DNA of 12,474 nt from an uncultured Lachnospiraceae bacterium (GCA_910589635.1 CAJUTD010000071.1:2432-14905); one strand, 5' to 3'. Shown: positions 1 through 7,256, numbered from the stretch's first letter. Notes: a model not told the origin generated them from the sequence alone. Made by a program: numbers and translations.

Positions 1-440
1 TGCCGCTGGTACTTGCCGGAAGGGGGTATCATGAGATGATGAAACGAATGACGCCCATTGCAGCCAAGCTAGGTATTCAAGACATCCTCGCAAAATATCC
101 ATACGAGGTGTCGGGAGGTCAGAAGCAGCGTGTGGCAGTGGCGCGTGCATTGATTACAAATCCCCAGCTTATTCTTGCAGATGAGCCCACCGGAGCGCTT
201 GACTCCAAAGCGGCGGAGGGGCTTCTGTCGATGTTTCAGTATATCAATGAGGAGGGGCAGACAATCCTCATGGTAACACATTCTATTAAGGCGGCGAGCT
301 GTGCAAAGCGCGTGCTTTTCATCAAGGATGGGCAGGTGTTCCATCAGCTCTATAAGGGCTCCAGCAGCAATGAGGAAATGTACCAGAAAATTTCCGATAC
401 GCTGACAGTAATTACGACAGGTGGTGGCCGTCATGAATAG
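1..440 (+). CDS. ABC transporter ATP-binding protein, BceA/LolD-like (5' end missing)
   Basis: This is the C-terminal part of an ABC ATPase that would power the permease encoded next to it. The frame is open from position 3 to the TAG at 438-440 (145 codons). The gene therefore starts before the window, and the Walker A loop is outside it; the ATG at 36 is internal. Visible motifs, in order, are the signature VSGGQKQRVAVARAL, Walker B LILADEPT, the D-loop GALDS and the switch histidine in MVTHS. The tail LFIKDGQVFHQLYKG is typical of MacB/LolD/BceA-type ATPases. The last 8 bases overlap the permease start, so the two are co-transcribed and probably translationally coupled. In BceAB-type systems such pairs remove bacitracin or lantibiotics from lipid targets and signal to a sensor kinase. 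That specific role is inference here, because no BceRS genes are in view. Confidence 0.93.
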   Translation, partial: PLVLAGRGYHEMMKRMTPIAAKLGIQDILAKYPYEVSGGQKQRVAVARALITNPQLILADEPTGALDSKAAEGLLSMFQYINEEGQTILMVTHSIKAASCAKRVLFIKDGQVFHQLYKGSSSNEEMYQKISDTLTVITTGGGRHE

Positions 441-2436
441 ATCATTTTATGCGAGGCTTGCTGTAGGAAATCTCAGGAAAAATATCGGCCTATACCTGCC
501 CTACGTCCTGGCGGCAATTGGTATCGGCGCAATGTACTATATTATGGGCGCGATCACCAGAGATGAGGGAATCAAGCAAATGCGCGGTGCCAGTCAACTG
601 TTTATGATATTGTCTCTTGGATGCGGCGTAATCGCCATTTTTACCGTGATTTTTCTATTCTATACGAACAGTTTCCTCATGAAACGCCGCAAGAAAGAAT
701 TTGGCCTGTTCAATATTCTGGGTATGGAAAAACGCCATATTGGTAAAATGATGTTTTGGGAAATCATTATCGTGGCTTTTATCAGTATTGGCGGCGGGCT
801 TGTAGTGGGTATCGTTTTGAATAAACTGGTGGTTCTGGCGCTGATGCGTCTGTTGGAGTTTGACGTGCCATTCGGATTCCATGTATCGGGAGGGGCGGCC
901 GTGAGCGTTGCAATTCTTTTCGCTTGTATTTTCATAGCTACCTTAGCCTACAATTTATTTCAGGTGCAGAAGGCTAGCCCAATCGAGCTTTTGAGGAGTG
1001 GGAATCAGGGAGAGCGTGAACCTAAGACGCGCTGGCTTTTGGCTTTGATTGGCATATTGGCATTGGGCGCAGGGTATGGAATCGCTATCGTTGTGGAAAG
1101 CCCGGTAGATGCGCTGATAATGTTTTTCCTGGCGGTGTTGTTAGTTATATTGGGTACTTACTGCCTCTTTACGGCGGGCAGTATCGTTGCGCTCAAGTTG
1201 CTTAGGCGCAACAAGAATTACTATTATAAAACGAGTCATTTTACTTCTGTTTCCGGGATGATTTACCGCATGAAACAGAATGCTGTGGGATTAAGCAATA
1301 TCTGTATTTTGAGTACGATGGTGCTGGTAATGCTTGCAGGTTCGTTTTCTCTGTATATGGGAAAAGATGTTTCCCTGCATAACCGTTATCCCAAAGAAAT
1401 TATGATAAATGGATATGGAATGACAAAAGAGGGAAGAACCATGTTGCAGGAATGCGCCGTGCAGGGGGCTAAGGATACAGGCGTTGCGATTGAGGAGATG
1501 TCTAACTGTACCAGCCTGTCCTTTGCGGGCTACAAGAATGGGGAGGATATTCAGGTAAAAGACTGGGAGGAAGGAACAGCCCCCCCGGAGGGTGAGCTTA
1601 TCATGACAGAGTGGCTTACTTTGGAGCAATATCAGCAGTTTACCGATCATGTGCCAGAATTAACAGAGGAGGAAATACTTGTTTACACGGTGCATGGCGA
1701 CCGTAATGATAGTCAGTATCGGATAGGGGAAGAGACATTTCACATCAAAGAGTATTTATCAGAGCTTAATCTTGACGATATGCAGTTAGAGATTGTCTAC
1801 GATTTGTACTTTATCATAGTGAAGGATGAAGCTGTTTTACAGAAAATCAATGAGCTTCAGCAATCCAACTATGGGGAGCGTGCAAGCTTTATTGATACCT
1901 TAGTTGCTCTCAATGTTGAGGGTGGGGAAGAGCAGGAGATTGCCTGCAAGCAACGGATTGCTCAGTTGTTAGAAGAGAGAAATCCTGATTCGCAGCAAGG
2001 GGCAGTTAGAGTAGAGAGCAGGAGTGAGCGTGGCAATGATGATATGGTGGTCTTTGGCGGCTTCCTGTTCCTGGGAATCTTTCTGGGGTTAGTGTTTCTG
2101 ATGGCGACAACCATGATTATCTATTACAAACAGGTGTCGGAAGGATATGAGGATAAGTCAAGGTTCGAGATTATGCAGAAGGTAGGGATGAGCAAGAAGG
2201 AAGTGCGCGCGTCCATCCGCAGCCAGATTATTAAAGTGTTCTTCCTTCCCTTAGTGATGGCATGCATCCATTTAGCAGCTGCCTTCCCCATGATGAACCG
2301 TCTGCTATTGTTGTTCGGCATGGCGAATGTGAAATTGTTTGGTATCTGTACAATTGCCACGGTAGCTGTATTTGCAGTAATTTATGCAATCGTCTACAGT
2401 ATTACGGCGAGGTCATATTACAAGATAGTTGGTTAA
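433..2436 (+). CDS. FtsX-family ABC transporter permease, BceB-like
   Basis: This is the membrane subunit of the ABC pair (667 residues from ATG 433). I prefer this ATG to the GTG at 421 because AGGTGG at 419-424 is then correctly spaced. About ten membrane spans can be placed near residues 18-40, 57-79, 108-130, 155-178, 201-221, 226-256, 287-309, 538-564, 598-620 and 637-658. A loop of roughly 225 residues (310-537) between spans 7 and 8 would face outside. This layout is the hallmark of BceB-type peptide sensing and detoxification permeases. Two similar cytoplasmic coupling segments are visible, RRKKEFGLFNILGMEKRHI (85-103) and SRFEIMQKVGMSKKEVR (576-592), as expected for FtsX-like proteins. 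Family assignment is firm. The substrate (bacitracin, lantibiotic or another envelope-active peptide) is unknown. Confidence 0.93.
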   Translation: MNRSFYARLAVGNLRKNIGLYLPYVLAAIGIGAMYYIMGAITRDEGIKQMRGASQLFMILSLGCGVIAIFTVIFLFYTNSFLMKRRKKEFGLFNILGMEKRHIGKMMFWEIIIVAFISIGGGLVVGIVLNKLVVLALMRLLEFDVPFGFHVSGGAAVSVAILFACIFIATLAYNLFQVQKASPIELLRSGNQGEREPKTRWLLALIGILALGAGYGIAIVVESPVDALIMFFLAVLLVILGTYCLFTAGSIVALKLLRRNKNYYYKTSHFTSVSGMIYRMKQNAVGLSNICILSTMVLVMLAGSFSLYMGKDVSLHNRYPKEIMINGYGMTKEGRTMLQECAVQGAKDTGVAIEEMSNCTSLSFAGYKNGEDIQVKDWEEGTAPPEGELIMTEWLTLEQYQQFTDHVPELTEEEILVYTVHGDRNDSQYRIGEETFHIKEYLSELNLDDMQLEIVYDLYFIIVKDEAVLQKINELQQSNYGERASFIDTLVALNVEGGEEQEIACKQRIAQLLEERNPDSQQGAVRVESRSERGNDDMVVFGGFLFLGIFLGLVFLMATTMIIYYKQVSEGYEDKSRFEIMQKVGMSKKEVRASIRSQIIKVFFLPLVMACIHLAAAFPMMNRLLLLFGMANVKLFGICTIATVAVFAVIYAIVYSITARSYYKIVG

Positions 2437-2446
2437 TTAACCGAAA

Positions 2447-2473
2447 GAGGGATCCAGCATAGCTGGGTCCCTC
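2447..2473 (+). terminator. Hairpin after the ABC transporter genes
   Basis: GAGGGATCCAGC (2447-2458), loop ATA, GCTGGGTCCCTC (2462-2473) form a 12-bp stem with one G-U pair, starting 10 bases after the permease stop. The following T tract is poor (CTTAGGTCTTCT), so termination may be incomplete. Confidence 0.65.
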
Positions 2474-2694
2474 CTTAGGTCTTCTGGAACAGCTCCTTAG
2501 GAAAGTGATTGCTATAGTTAGGAGGGGGAGTTGGTTTGCAGAATTGTTGAGATTGCATAAGAGTATTTGTTCTGCAAAGTATAAACATAAAATATAAAAA
2601 TTTTTTTAAAATCTAGTAGTGATTTTCTCTCTTTCTACGTTTCTTATATAGGGGCATGTGAAAACTCTAAATAGAAAACGGAAAGGGGTTGATT
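2474..2694. other. Intergenic stretch, A/T-rich, no gene seen
   Basis: Between the transporter hairpin and the first short ORF I see no coding region on either strand. Composition turns clearly A/T-rich from about 2575 (for example AAATATAAAAATTTTTTTAAAA near 2590-2612), marking the left edge of the accessory stretch. Several AT-rich segments could serve as -10 elements, but none has a convincing partner at -35, so no promoter is called. Confidence 0.5.
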
Positions 2695-2745
2695 ATGAAA
2701 ACATCACAGAAAATGGGTATGTCTGATGTTGCTTGGGATAAATGA
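2695..2745 (+). CDS. Possible 15-residue leader ORF
   Basis: ATG 2695 follows GAAAGGGG (2681-2688) with a 6-base spacer, one of the better ribosome binding sites in this stretch, and encodes MKTSQKMGMSDVAWDK up to TGA 2743-2745. Its stop overlaps the next ATG (2742) as ATGA, the usual signature of translational coupling. No family is recognised. It could be a leader peptide, a small peptide gene, or the start of a longer gene broken by a frameshift: the third frame continues open as NELLFSGKVYGRNRKGGE and onward to TAA 2825-2827. Evidence for expression is limited to the binding site. Confidence 0.3.
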   Translation: MKTSQKMGMSDVAWDK

Positions 2746-2858
2746 ATTATTGTTCTCAGGTAAAGTATATGGCAGAAACCGTAAGGGGGGTGAAACGATA
2801 TCGCCATCCACTAGTAAGAAGAACTAATAGTATATGCAATAATATGGCATTAACTTAA
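2742..2858 (+). CDS. Possible 38-residue ORF overlapping the leader ORF
   Basis: This ORF starts at the ATG overlapping the preceding stop (ATGA at 2742-2745) and ends at TAA 2856-2858. The product is basic, with the middle segment GVKRYRHPLVRRTNSICNN. It has no binding site of its own and would depend on coupling. Another frame over the same bases (2726-2827) encodes a 33-residue peptide that looks equally protein-like, so at most one of them is likely to be real. The family is unknown, and the whole stretch could be gene debris. Confidence 0.2.
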   Translation: MNYCSQVKYMAETVRGVKRYRHPLVRRTNSICNNMALT

Positions 2859-2877
2859 CATGAAAGGGGTACTTTGT

Positions 2878-3231
2878 ATGAAGAAAGTAAAATGGAAAAA
2901 ACTGGCTACAACTTTAGTTGTGATGATTTTAATGTTTCAGCTGACGACTAACGTAGGAAATGCATCAAATAATGTAAAATGTGATGCTGAAAAGATGCAA
3001 GATATCTATGTAGAAAACTTGATGCGTGCGGTCAGGAAATCTAATAAACTGGATGAAAGTAAATACAAAATTAGGATTGTAGATATTCAAACTGCTAAAA
3101 ATCCGAGTGGATATTGGGTTAAATGTAATTCAACACAAGATGTGATAAAATATCTTGAAAATAATGAGAAACAAATGAAAGAAATGAAAAATTTTGTAAT
3201 ATCTGAAACAGAAACAAATGAATATGTTTAA
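2878..3231 (+). CDS. Secreted protein of unknown family, N-terminal part ended by an in-frame TAA
   Basis: ATG 2878 is chosen because GAAAGGGG (2862-2869) lies 8 bases upstream; the earlier ATG at 2860 overlaps that binding site. The first ~27 residues form a classical Sec signal peptide: a basic start (MKKVKWKK), a hydrophobic core (LATTLVVMILMFQL) and a likely cleavage after GNA. The mature part is lysine-rich and mostly helical in character, with two cysteines, one early (NNVKCDAEK) and one near the middle (VKCNS). The 117-residue product ends at TAA 3229-3231, but the same frame stays open for another 122 codons, so this is probably the front of a ~239-residue protein. The A/T-rich codons differ from the flanking genes. 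I recognise no domain and propose no function beyond export. Confidence 0.6.
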   Translation: MKKVKWKKLATTLVVMILMFQLTTNVGNASNNVKCDAEKMQDIYVENLMRAVRKSNKLDESKYKIRIVDIQTAKNPSGYWVKCNSTQDVIKYLENNEKQMKEMKNFVISETETNEYV

Positions 3232-3597
3232 AATATCAGAGCTACAGCTAATAAAAAAACTAAAAGCGTTACAAAAAGCTATTCTAGAGGACTTACACCA
3301 AAATATACATTAAAAGCAACGTTTACATACGATACCCGAACTAAAAAAATCAAGTCTGTAACAAAGAGAAAATTTTCTTTGTCTGGTTTTACATTGGCGA
3401 TTGGAGCAGAGGATAAGACATTTTCTACCAAATATTCATCGACCAGGAAAAAGGCAACAGTAAAATGTAGTTATACTGAGGTATCGTACCTTGTCCTTCC
3501 TATAGGAAGGATTGAGATACTAAGAAAAGACGCATATCAAAAATTTTCATATTCAGTCAGTAAAGGGGTAACGGGAGGAGAAGGTGGATATGAATAA
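3232..3597 (+). pseudogene. C-terminal part of the interrupted secreted protein
   Basis: The frame of the gene at 2878 continues without any shift after TAA 3229-3231, from AAT 3232 to TAA 3595-3597. It encodes 121 residues rich in Lys, Thr, Ser and Tyr, with alternating patterns that suggest beta strands (for example KYTLKATFTYDTRTKKIKSV and TKYSSTRKKATVKCSYTEVS) and a C-terminus GVTGGEGGYE. No ribosome binding site precedes any start inside this part; the TTG at 3379 has none. It is therefore most simply the disconnected second half of one gene, separated by a single-base nonsense change. Readthrough or a sequencing error are alternatives. The family is unknown. Confidence 0.6.
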
Positions 3598-3614
3598 ATG
3601 AAAGGAGAAGATAA

Positions 3615-3758
3615 ATGAATCAAATATTGTTTGATGTGATATGGACAGGTATGAATATTAGACTGGTTGCAGCTGTTTTAGCTCTTGTTTTCTGGATTTT
3701 ACGGTCTATTTATAAGAAGAAATTAGATATAAAAGAATTCAATAAGCAATGTATGTAA
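3615..3758 (+). CDS. Small single-span membrane protein (47 residues)
   Basis: ATG 3615 follows AAAGGAG (3601-3607) with a 7-base spacer, 17 bases after the stop of the interrupted secreted-protein gene, so the two would share a transcript. The 47-residue product has a short N-terminus, one hydrophobic span (about residues 16-32, RLVAAVLALVFWILRSI) and a basic C-terminal tail (YKKKLDIKEFNK). That charge pattern puts the tail inside the cell. No family is recognised. A small membrane protein beside a secreted protein could be an immunity or anchoring partner, but nothing in the sequence proves this. Confidence 0.55.
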   Translation: MNQILFDVIWTGMNIRLVAAVLALVFWILRSIYKKKLDIKEFNKQCM

Positions 3759-3767
3759 ATTATTATA

Positions 3768-3800
3768 TTTAATCGGTGGCCAATTTGGCCGCCGATTAAA
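3768..3800. terminator. Hairpin between converging genes (possible bidirectional terminator)
   Basis: TTTAATCGGTGGCC (3768-3781), loop AATTT, GGCCGCCGATTAAA (3787-3800) form a 14-bp stem with one G-U pair. It lies between the plus-strand small ORF (stop 3758) and the minus-strand prs gene (stop 3814). The flanks are A/T-rich but lack an immediate long T run in either direction, so the strength is uncertain. Its position fits a shared terminator. Confidence 0.6.
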
Positions 3801-3813
3801 ATTGTTATATATA

Positions 3814-4995
3814 TTACTTTTTTTTCTTCGATTTATATTTCTTCACCAAAGGTTCAATCCGCTCGTAGGGATCCAACAAATCACTGATAGAAATGTCGTG
3901 GTTCAAGGTATCAATGATGTAGGCAATGTATTTACTCATATCACAGTTGATATAGTAAGGCTTGGCAAGAAGCTCCGGCGTCTGGTAAGTGAGGTTTGTA
4001 GTCACTACCTTATAGATAATGCCGTCCTCCACTGCGCGGTCAAATTTTTCCAAGCCATTGGTAAATAGTCCAAAGGTTGATATGACGAAAATGCGGTTTG
4101 CCTTGCGTTTCTTGAGTTCGGTGGCAACGTCGATCATGCTGTCACCGGAGGAAATCATATCGTCAATAATGAATACGTCTTTATTTTCCACGGAAGAACC
4201 CAGAAATTCATGCGCTACAATGGGGTTGCGTCCATCGACGATTTTACTGTAGTCGCGGCGTTTGTAGAACATGCCCATATCAAGCCCAAGCACATTGGCA
4301 AGGTATATGGCACGGTTGGTTCCGCCTTCGTCCGGGCTGATTACCATCATATGGTCGCTGTCAATCTGCAAATCATCTACTTCCCTGAGAATGGCCTTAA
4401 TGAACTGGTAAGCAGGCTGTACCGTCTCAAAGCCGTGCAGGGGAATGGCATTCTGCACGCGCGGGTCGTGCGCATCGAATGTAATGATGTTATCCACGCC
4501 CATACTAATCAGCTCCTGAAGGGCAAGCGCGCAGTCAAGTGATTCCCTGGCGGTACGTTTATGCTGGCGGCCCTCATAGAGAAAGGGCATGATGACGGTT
4601 ATGCGCCGTGCTTTTCCGCCTGCGGCAGCAATCACTCGTTTCAGATCCTGGTAATGGTCGTCCGGGGACATGTGGTTCTCATGGCCGCAGACCGTATATT
4701 TGAGGCTGTAATTGCTGACATCTACCATCAGATACAAGTCAAAACCACGCACAGATTCCGTGATAATGCCTTTCGCTTCACCAGTGCCGAAACGCGGGGT
4801 AGAGCAATCGACCAGGTAGGTGTTTTTGTGGTAGCCCTTAAAGGCAATATCGTTCTGGTGTTCATGTTCCCGCTCACTGCGGAAACGTACCAGATACTTG
4901 TCCACCTTTTTTCCCAGTTTCTTGCAGCTTTCCAGTGGGATTACACCCAAAGAGCCGGCAGGGATAGTTTCATAATTTTGTTCGTTGCGCTGCAT
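3814..4995 (-). CDS. prs: Ribose-phosphate pyrophosphokinase, long variant (PRPP synthetase)
   Basis: This cytoplasmic enzyme makes PRPP from ribose 5-phosphate and ATP for purine, pyrimidine, histidine and tryptophan synthesis. The 393-residue protein is longer than the usual ~315 residues: extra sequence lies near residues 1-85, and the tail is lysine-rich (KKYKSKKKK). Conserved elements include PFLYEGRQHKRTARES (137-152, the ATP flexible loop region), FDAHDPR (173-179, catalytic His region), SPDEGG (220-225), KRR (245-247, matching the catalytic Lys region) and the PRPP loop VFIIDDMISSGDS (274-286). The PRPP loop departs from the common DDMIDTGGT, although the Asp pair is kept. GGAGG lies about 8 bases before ATG 4995. 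A good promoter sits at the end of the upstream helicase-loader gene. The family is clear. Whether this is the main or an accessory paralogue cannot be told from here. Confidence 0.88.
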   Translation of the reverse strand: MQRNEQNYETIPAGSLGVIPLESCKKLGKKVDKYLVRFRSEREHEHQNDIAFKGYHKNTYLVDCSTPRFGTGEAKGIITESVRGFDLYLMVDVSNYSLKYTVCGHENHMSPDDHYQDLKRVIAAAGGKARRITVIMPFLYEGRQHKRTARESLDCALALQELISMGVDNIITFDAHDPRVQNAIPLHGFETVQPAYQFIKAILREVDDLQIDSDHMMVISPDEGGTNRAIYLANVLGLDMGMFYKRRDYSKIVDGRNPIVAHEFLGSSVENKDVFIIDDMISSGDSMIDVATELKKRKANRIFVISTFGLFTNGLEKFDRAVEDGIIYKVVTTNLTYQTPELLAKPYYINCDMSKYIAYIIDTLNHDISISDLLDPYERIEPLVKKYKSKKKK

Positions 4996-5097
4996 ACGAT
5001 GTCCTCCATTTAAAGTAAAAGTGTTATTAAGTTTGTAAGCATATCCTATGTCAGTAAAACAGTTTAACCTGCGCCATTTACAATTGTTCCTATGGAA

Positions 5098-5126
5098 AAT
5101 ATAACATTCCTCAGATGTCTTGACAA
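5098..5126 (-). promoter_or_regulatory. Promoter for prs
   Basis: On the minus strand, TTGTCA (5126-5121), a 17-base spacer and TATATT (5103-5098) preceded by TGT form a sigma-A promoter with an extended -10. It overlaps the last codons of the helicase-loader gene. The predicted start near 5091 leaves a leader of about 95 bases before prs. A small perfect palindrome, TTCCTATGGAA (5087-5097), covers the predicted start and could be an operator. Confidence 0.6.
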
Positions 5127-6112
5127 GGCTGTCCTTTTAATTTTTTTTGAATTCTTATATCATTTCCGAAAAGCTTAATGATGGTGTAGCTGCTGGAAAT
5201 CCTGGAAAATGTGCGTTCCGAGTAAATTTCTGCCAATTGCTGAAGGCCTAAATTGGTAGAAATAATGGTAGATTTCTGACGCAGTATCCTCTCGTTTAAG
5301 CAGAGGAAAAGTTGGGAAACCGTGAATGTGTTAGAAAATTCCGTACCCAAATCGTCGATAATCAGCAAATCGCATTCAAAAATATGATGGTAATCCTCCT
5401 CGGCATCCCGCGTCTTATCAAATGCATGTTTCTCAAATATCTGGAACAGCGAAGAAGCCGTAAAATAGATGGCGGAATGCCCGCTGTCTAACAGCTCTTT
5501 CGCTACGCAGTTAGAAAGGTATGTCTTGCCGGTGCCGGTATCTCCATAAAAAAACAGATTGCGGAATTCCGTGTCAAAAGTACTGATAAATTCGCGACAG
5601 TTTTGTACGGCCTGTCTGGCAGTAGCAAGGCTGGAAAGACCAGTCGTTGGGTTTATTTGCTCGTCCGAGTAATAATCAAAGGAAAAGTTGGAGAAATTTT
5701 CTGTTTCCAAAATCCTTCGGATATTGGACTGCGTATATACAAGGTCAATGGCGGCCTGCTCAAAACAGTGGCATTTTCTGCCATCAATATAACCGGTATC
5801 TTTACAGTCCGGGCAAACGCATGGCGGTTCAAAATAATCACTCGGATAACCATGATCTGCAAGGAGCTGTCTTTTTTCCTCAGCGAGAGCATGGCGGCGG
5901 TCGCGAAGTTTGGAAAGTGACGCTTCATCTCCGTCAATCAGCTTTTTGGCTTGTTCCACGGCCAATGAAGAAACTTCATCGTCAATCTCAGCCAAACGAG
6001 GAAGCTTTTGGTATGCACAACGGATTCTCTCCATAACAATGCGCTGGTTTTGAAGCTGCCTTGCCTCGTAGCGGCGCATGAGAATACTGTACTGGGTGTT
6101 GCTGAGTGCCAT
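5111..6112 (-). CDS. DnaC/DnaI-type helicase-loader ATPase
   Basis: This AAA+ ATPase would deliver the replicative DNA helicase to the origin or to restarting forks. The 333-residue protein has an N-terminal helical region, which in this family contacts the helicase. A cysteine cluster follows (C98, C100, C103, C114, C116 in PPCVCPDCKDTGYIDGRKC), matching the zinc-binding segment of DnaI. The ATPase core carries Walker A GDTGTGKT (190-197), Walker B LLIIDD (249-254), sensor 1 IISTN (283-287) and an arginine-finger candidate in ERTFSRI (299-305). ATG 6112 follows AAGGAGGG. The gene begins 10 bases after the stop of the DnaD-like gene, so the two form an operon and probably act together as the primosome. 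It corresponds to B. subtilis dnaI and is often annotated dnaC in Clostridia. Confidence 0.88.
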   Translation of the reverse strand: MALSNTQYSILMRRYEARQLQNQRIVMERIRCAYQKLPRLAEIDDEVSSLAVEQAKKLIDGDEASLSKLRDRRHALAEEKRQLLADHGYPSDYFEPPCVCPDCKDTGYIDGRKCHCFEQAAIDLVYTQSNIRRILETENFSNFSFDYYSDEQINPTTGLSSLATARQAVQNCREFISTFDTEFRNLFFYGDTGTGKTYLSNCVAKELLDSGHSAIYFTASSLFQIFEKHAFDKTRDAEEDYHHIFECDLLIIDDLGTEFSNTFTVSQLFLCLNERILRQKSTIISTNLGLQQLAEIYSERTFSRISSSYTIIKLFGNDIRIQKKLKGQPCQDI

Positions 6113-6122
6113 AAATCCCTCC

Positions 6123-7256
6123 TTAGCGTGCAGTGTTCAATAACTCAACCTCCAACTGATCCATGTTGTAGGTGCGCTGGGGGAAACTGTTAAACCGGTT
6201 GGCGGGCGCTGGTTTGGCAGCGACAACCCTTGCGGCGTGTGTGCGCTCTGCCGCTTTGGCAGCCTGAAATTCTGCATCTGCGCGCTTGATATCTTCGGCG
6301 CATTGAATACCTTGGCGCTTCCAGTTGGCGAGAATACGGTCCGTGTATTCAAAATTAGGCTGATGGATGGCCAGAATGGTGCGGCTGCATGCCTCAGCAA
6401 TCATTTTTGCTCCGAAGCCGTATTCTGTGTTCCATTTTTGTATGTATGAGAATTCTGCCGGCACTAAGCTGCGCCCCTGGATGCCAAGGGCTTTTGTGAC
6501 AGCATAATGCAACTGGCTGTGTGCTTGTACATTCTGTTTGGCCTGTTCCACGGTCTGGATATTCTCTTCTTTCCAGCTGACAGCCACCTTATCCATGTAA
6601 TGCAGGCTGGGATGGCCGCCTGCGATACAGTATTCCAGGAGGTATACGATTAAATCCGCAGACAGCCCAAGCCTGTCATACCAGGAGAGGAGTGTCTGGA
6701 TGTCCGTGGAAGTTAAAGGTTTTTTAAGGTAGCTTTCTGCTACAAACATCAGCTCCCGGATTTCTTCTTTTTCCTGGAAGGCTTTCAGTTGCTCTGCGCT
6801 GTAGTCTGTCTTTTGCTCAGGGACAGAGGCGGGAAGAGCACCAAAGCCGGTGTTCTGTTCCACCATAGTGGGGAAAGGCATGCACTCGTCGGATTCCGAG
6901 ATCGTCTGTGGAGAAAATGCTTTCTTCAGGGGAACAGAATCATCTTTCGCGGTCGCTTCCTCGGAGTCCAAGAAATAAATGCCGGAGATAGATTTGTCTG
7001 GTGCGTACTCCAATTGCAGTAAATTCATTTTCTCCCAATATTTGAGCGCGCGCTGGATATCCTTTTCCGTGTGGTTGAACTTGTCCGCAGCCTTGGAAAT
7101 GGAAAAACTGCAATCAGGAGAATTCATGCAACGCATAAGGTACAAGTATATTTTCACGAATTCTCCATTTGCGCTTGTCATATATTCGTCGATAAACCGG
7201 TTGGAAATTGCGGTTGTAGAGAAGTCGTTGTCTTTGTGCAGAGTAATTTTTTCCAT
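6123..7256 (-). CDS. DnaD/DnaB-superfamily replication initiation protein with two C-terminal DDBH2-type domains
   Basis: This primosomal protein is expected to bind DNA and help recruit the helicase loader encoded just downstream. The N-terminus (about residues 14-97) reads as a DnaD-type winged helix, including SISKAADKFNHTEKDIQRAL. A polar linker follows (100-165). Two successive DnaD C-terminal-like modules are visible: 168-240, with the Y-x3-[IV]-x3-W motif in YMDKVAVSW (220-228), and 252-325, with YTDRILANW (304-312). Each motif is followed by a similar segment (KEENIQT and KRQGIQC). The C-terminus (340-377) is a basic, Ala/Pro-rich tail ending in a short acidic helix. GGAGG lies 7 bases before ATG 7256. 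It has its own extended -10 promoter, with DnaA-box-like repeats around it. The family is confident; whether it corresponds to DnaD or DnaB of B. subtilis is open. Confidence 0.85.
   Translation of the reverse strand: MEKITLHKDNDFSTTAISNRFIDEYMTSANGEFVKIYLYLMRCMNSPDCSFSISKAADKFNHTEKDIQRALKYWEKMNLLQLEYAPDKSISGIYFLDSEEATAKDDSVPLKKAFSPQTISESDECMPFPTMVEQNTGFGALPASVPEQKTDYSAEQLKAFQEKEEIRELMFVAESYLKKPLTSTDIQTLLSWYDRLGLSADLIVYLLEYCIAGGHPSLHYMDKVAVSWKEENIQTVEQAKQNVQAHSQLHYAVTKALGIQGRSLVPAEFSYIQKWNTEYGFGAKMIAEACSRTILAIHQPNFEYTDRILANWKRQGIQCAEDIKRADAEFQAAKAAERTHAARVVAAKPAPANRFNSFPQRTYNMDQLEVELLNTAR

Noticed and set aside
2860..2877. Upstream ATG 2860 as the start of the secreted-protein gene
   Set aside because: It overlaps the GAAAGGGG binding site that serves ATG 2878 and would put six residues in front of a standard signal peptide.
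4492..4500. TTATCCACG, one mismatch from a DnaA box, inside prs
   Set aside because: It is a single isolated near match within a coding region, expected by chance; it is not part of the 7305-7571 cluster.
3802..5013. Plus-strand ORFs of 77-150 residues opposite prs
   Set aside because: They lie fully over prs, whose conserved motifs are clear, and they lack binding sites. They are antisense shadows.
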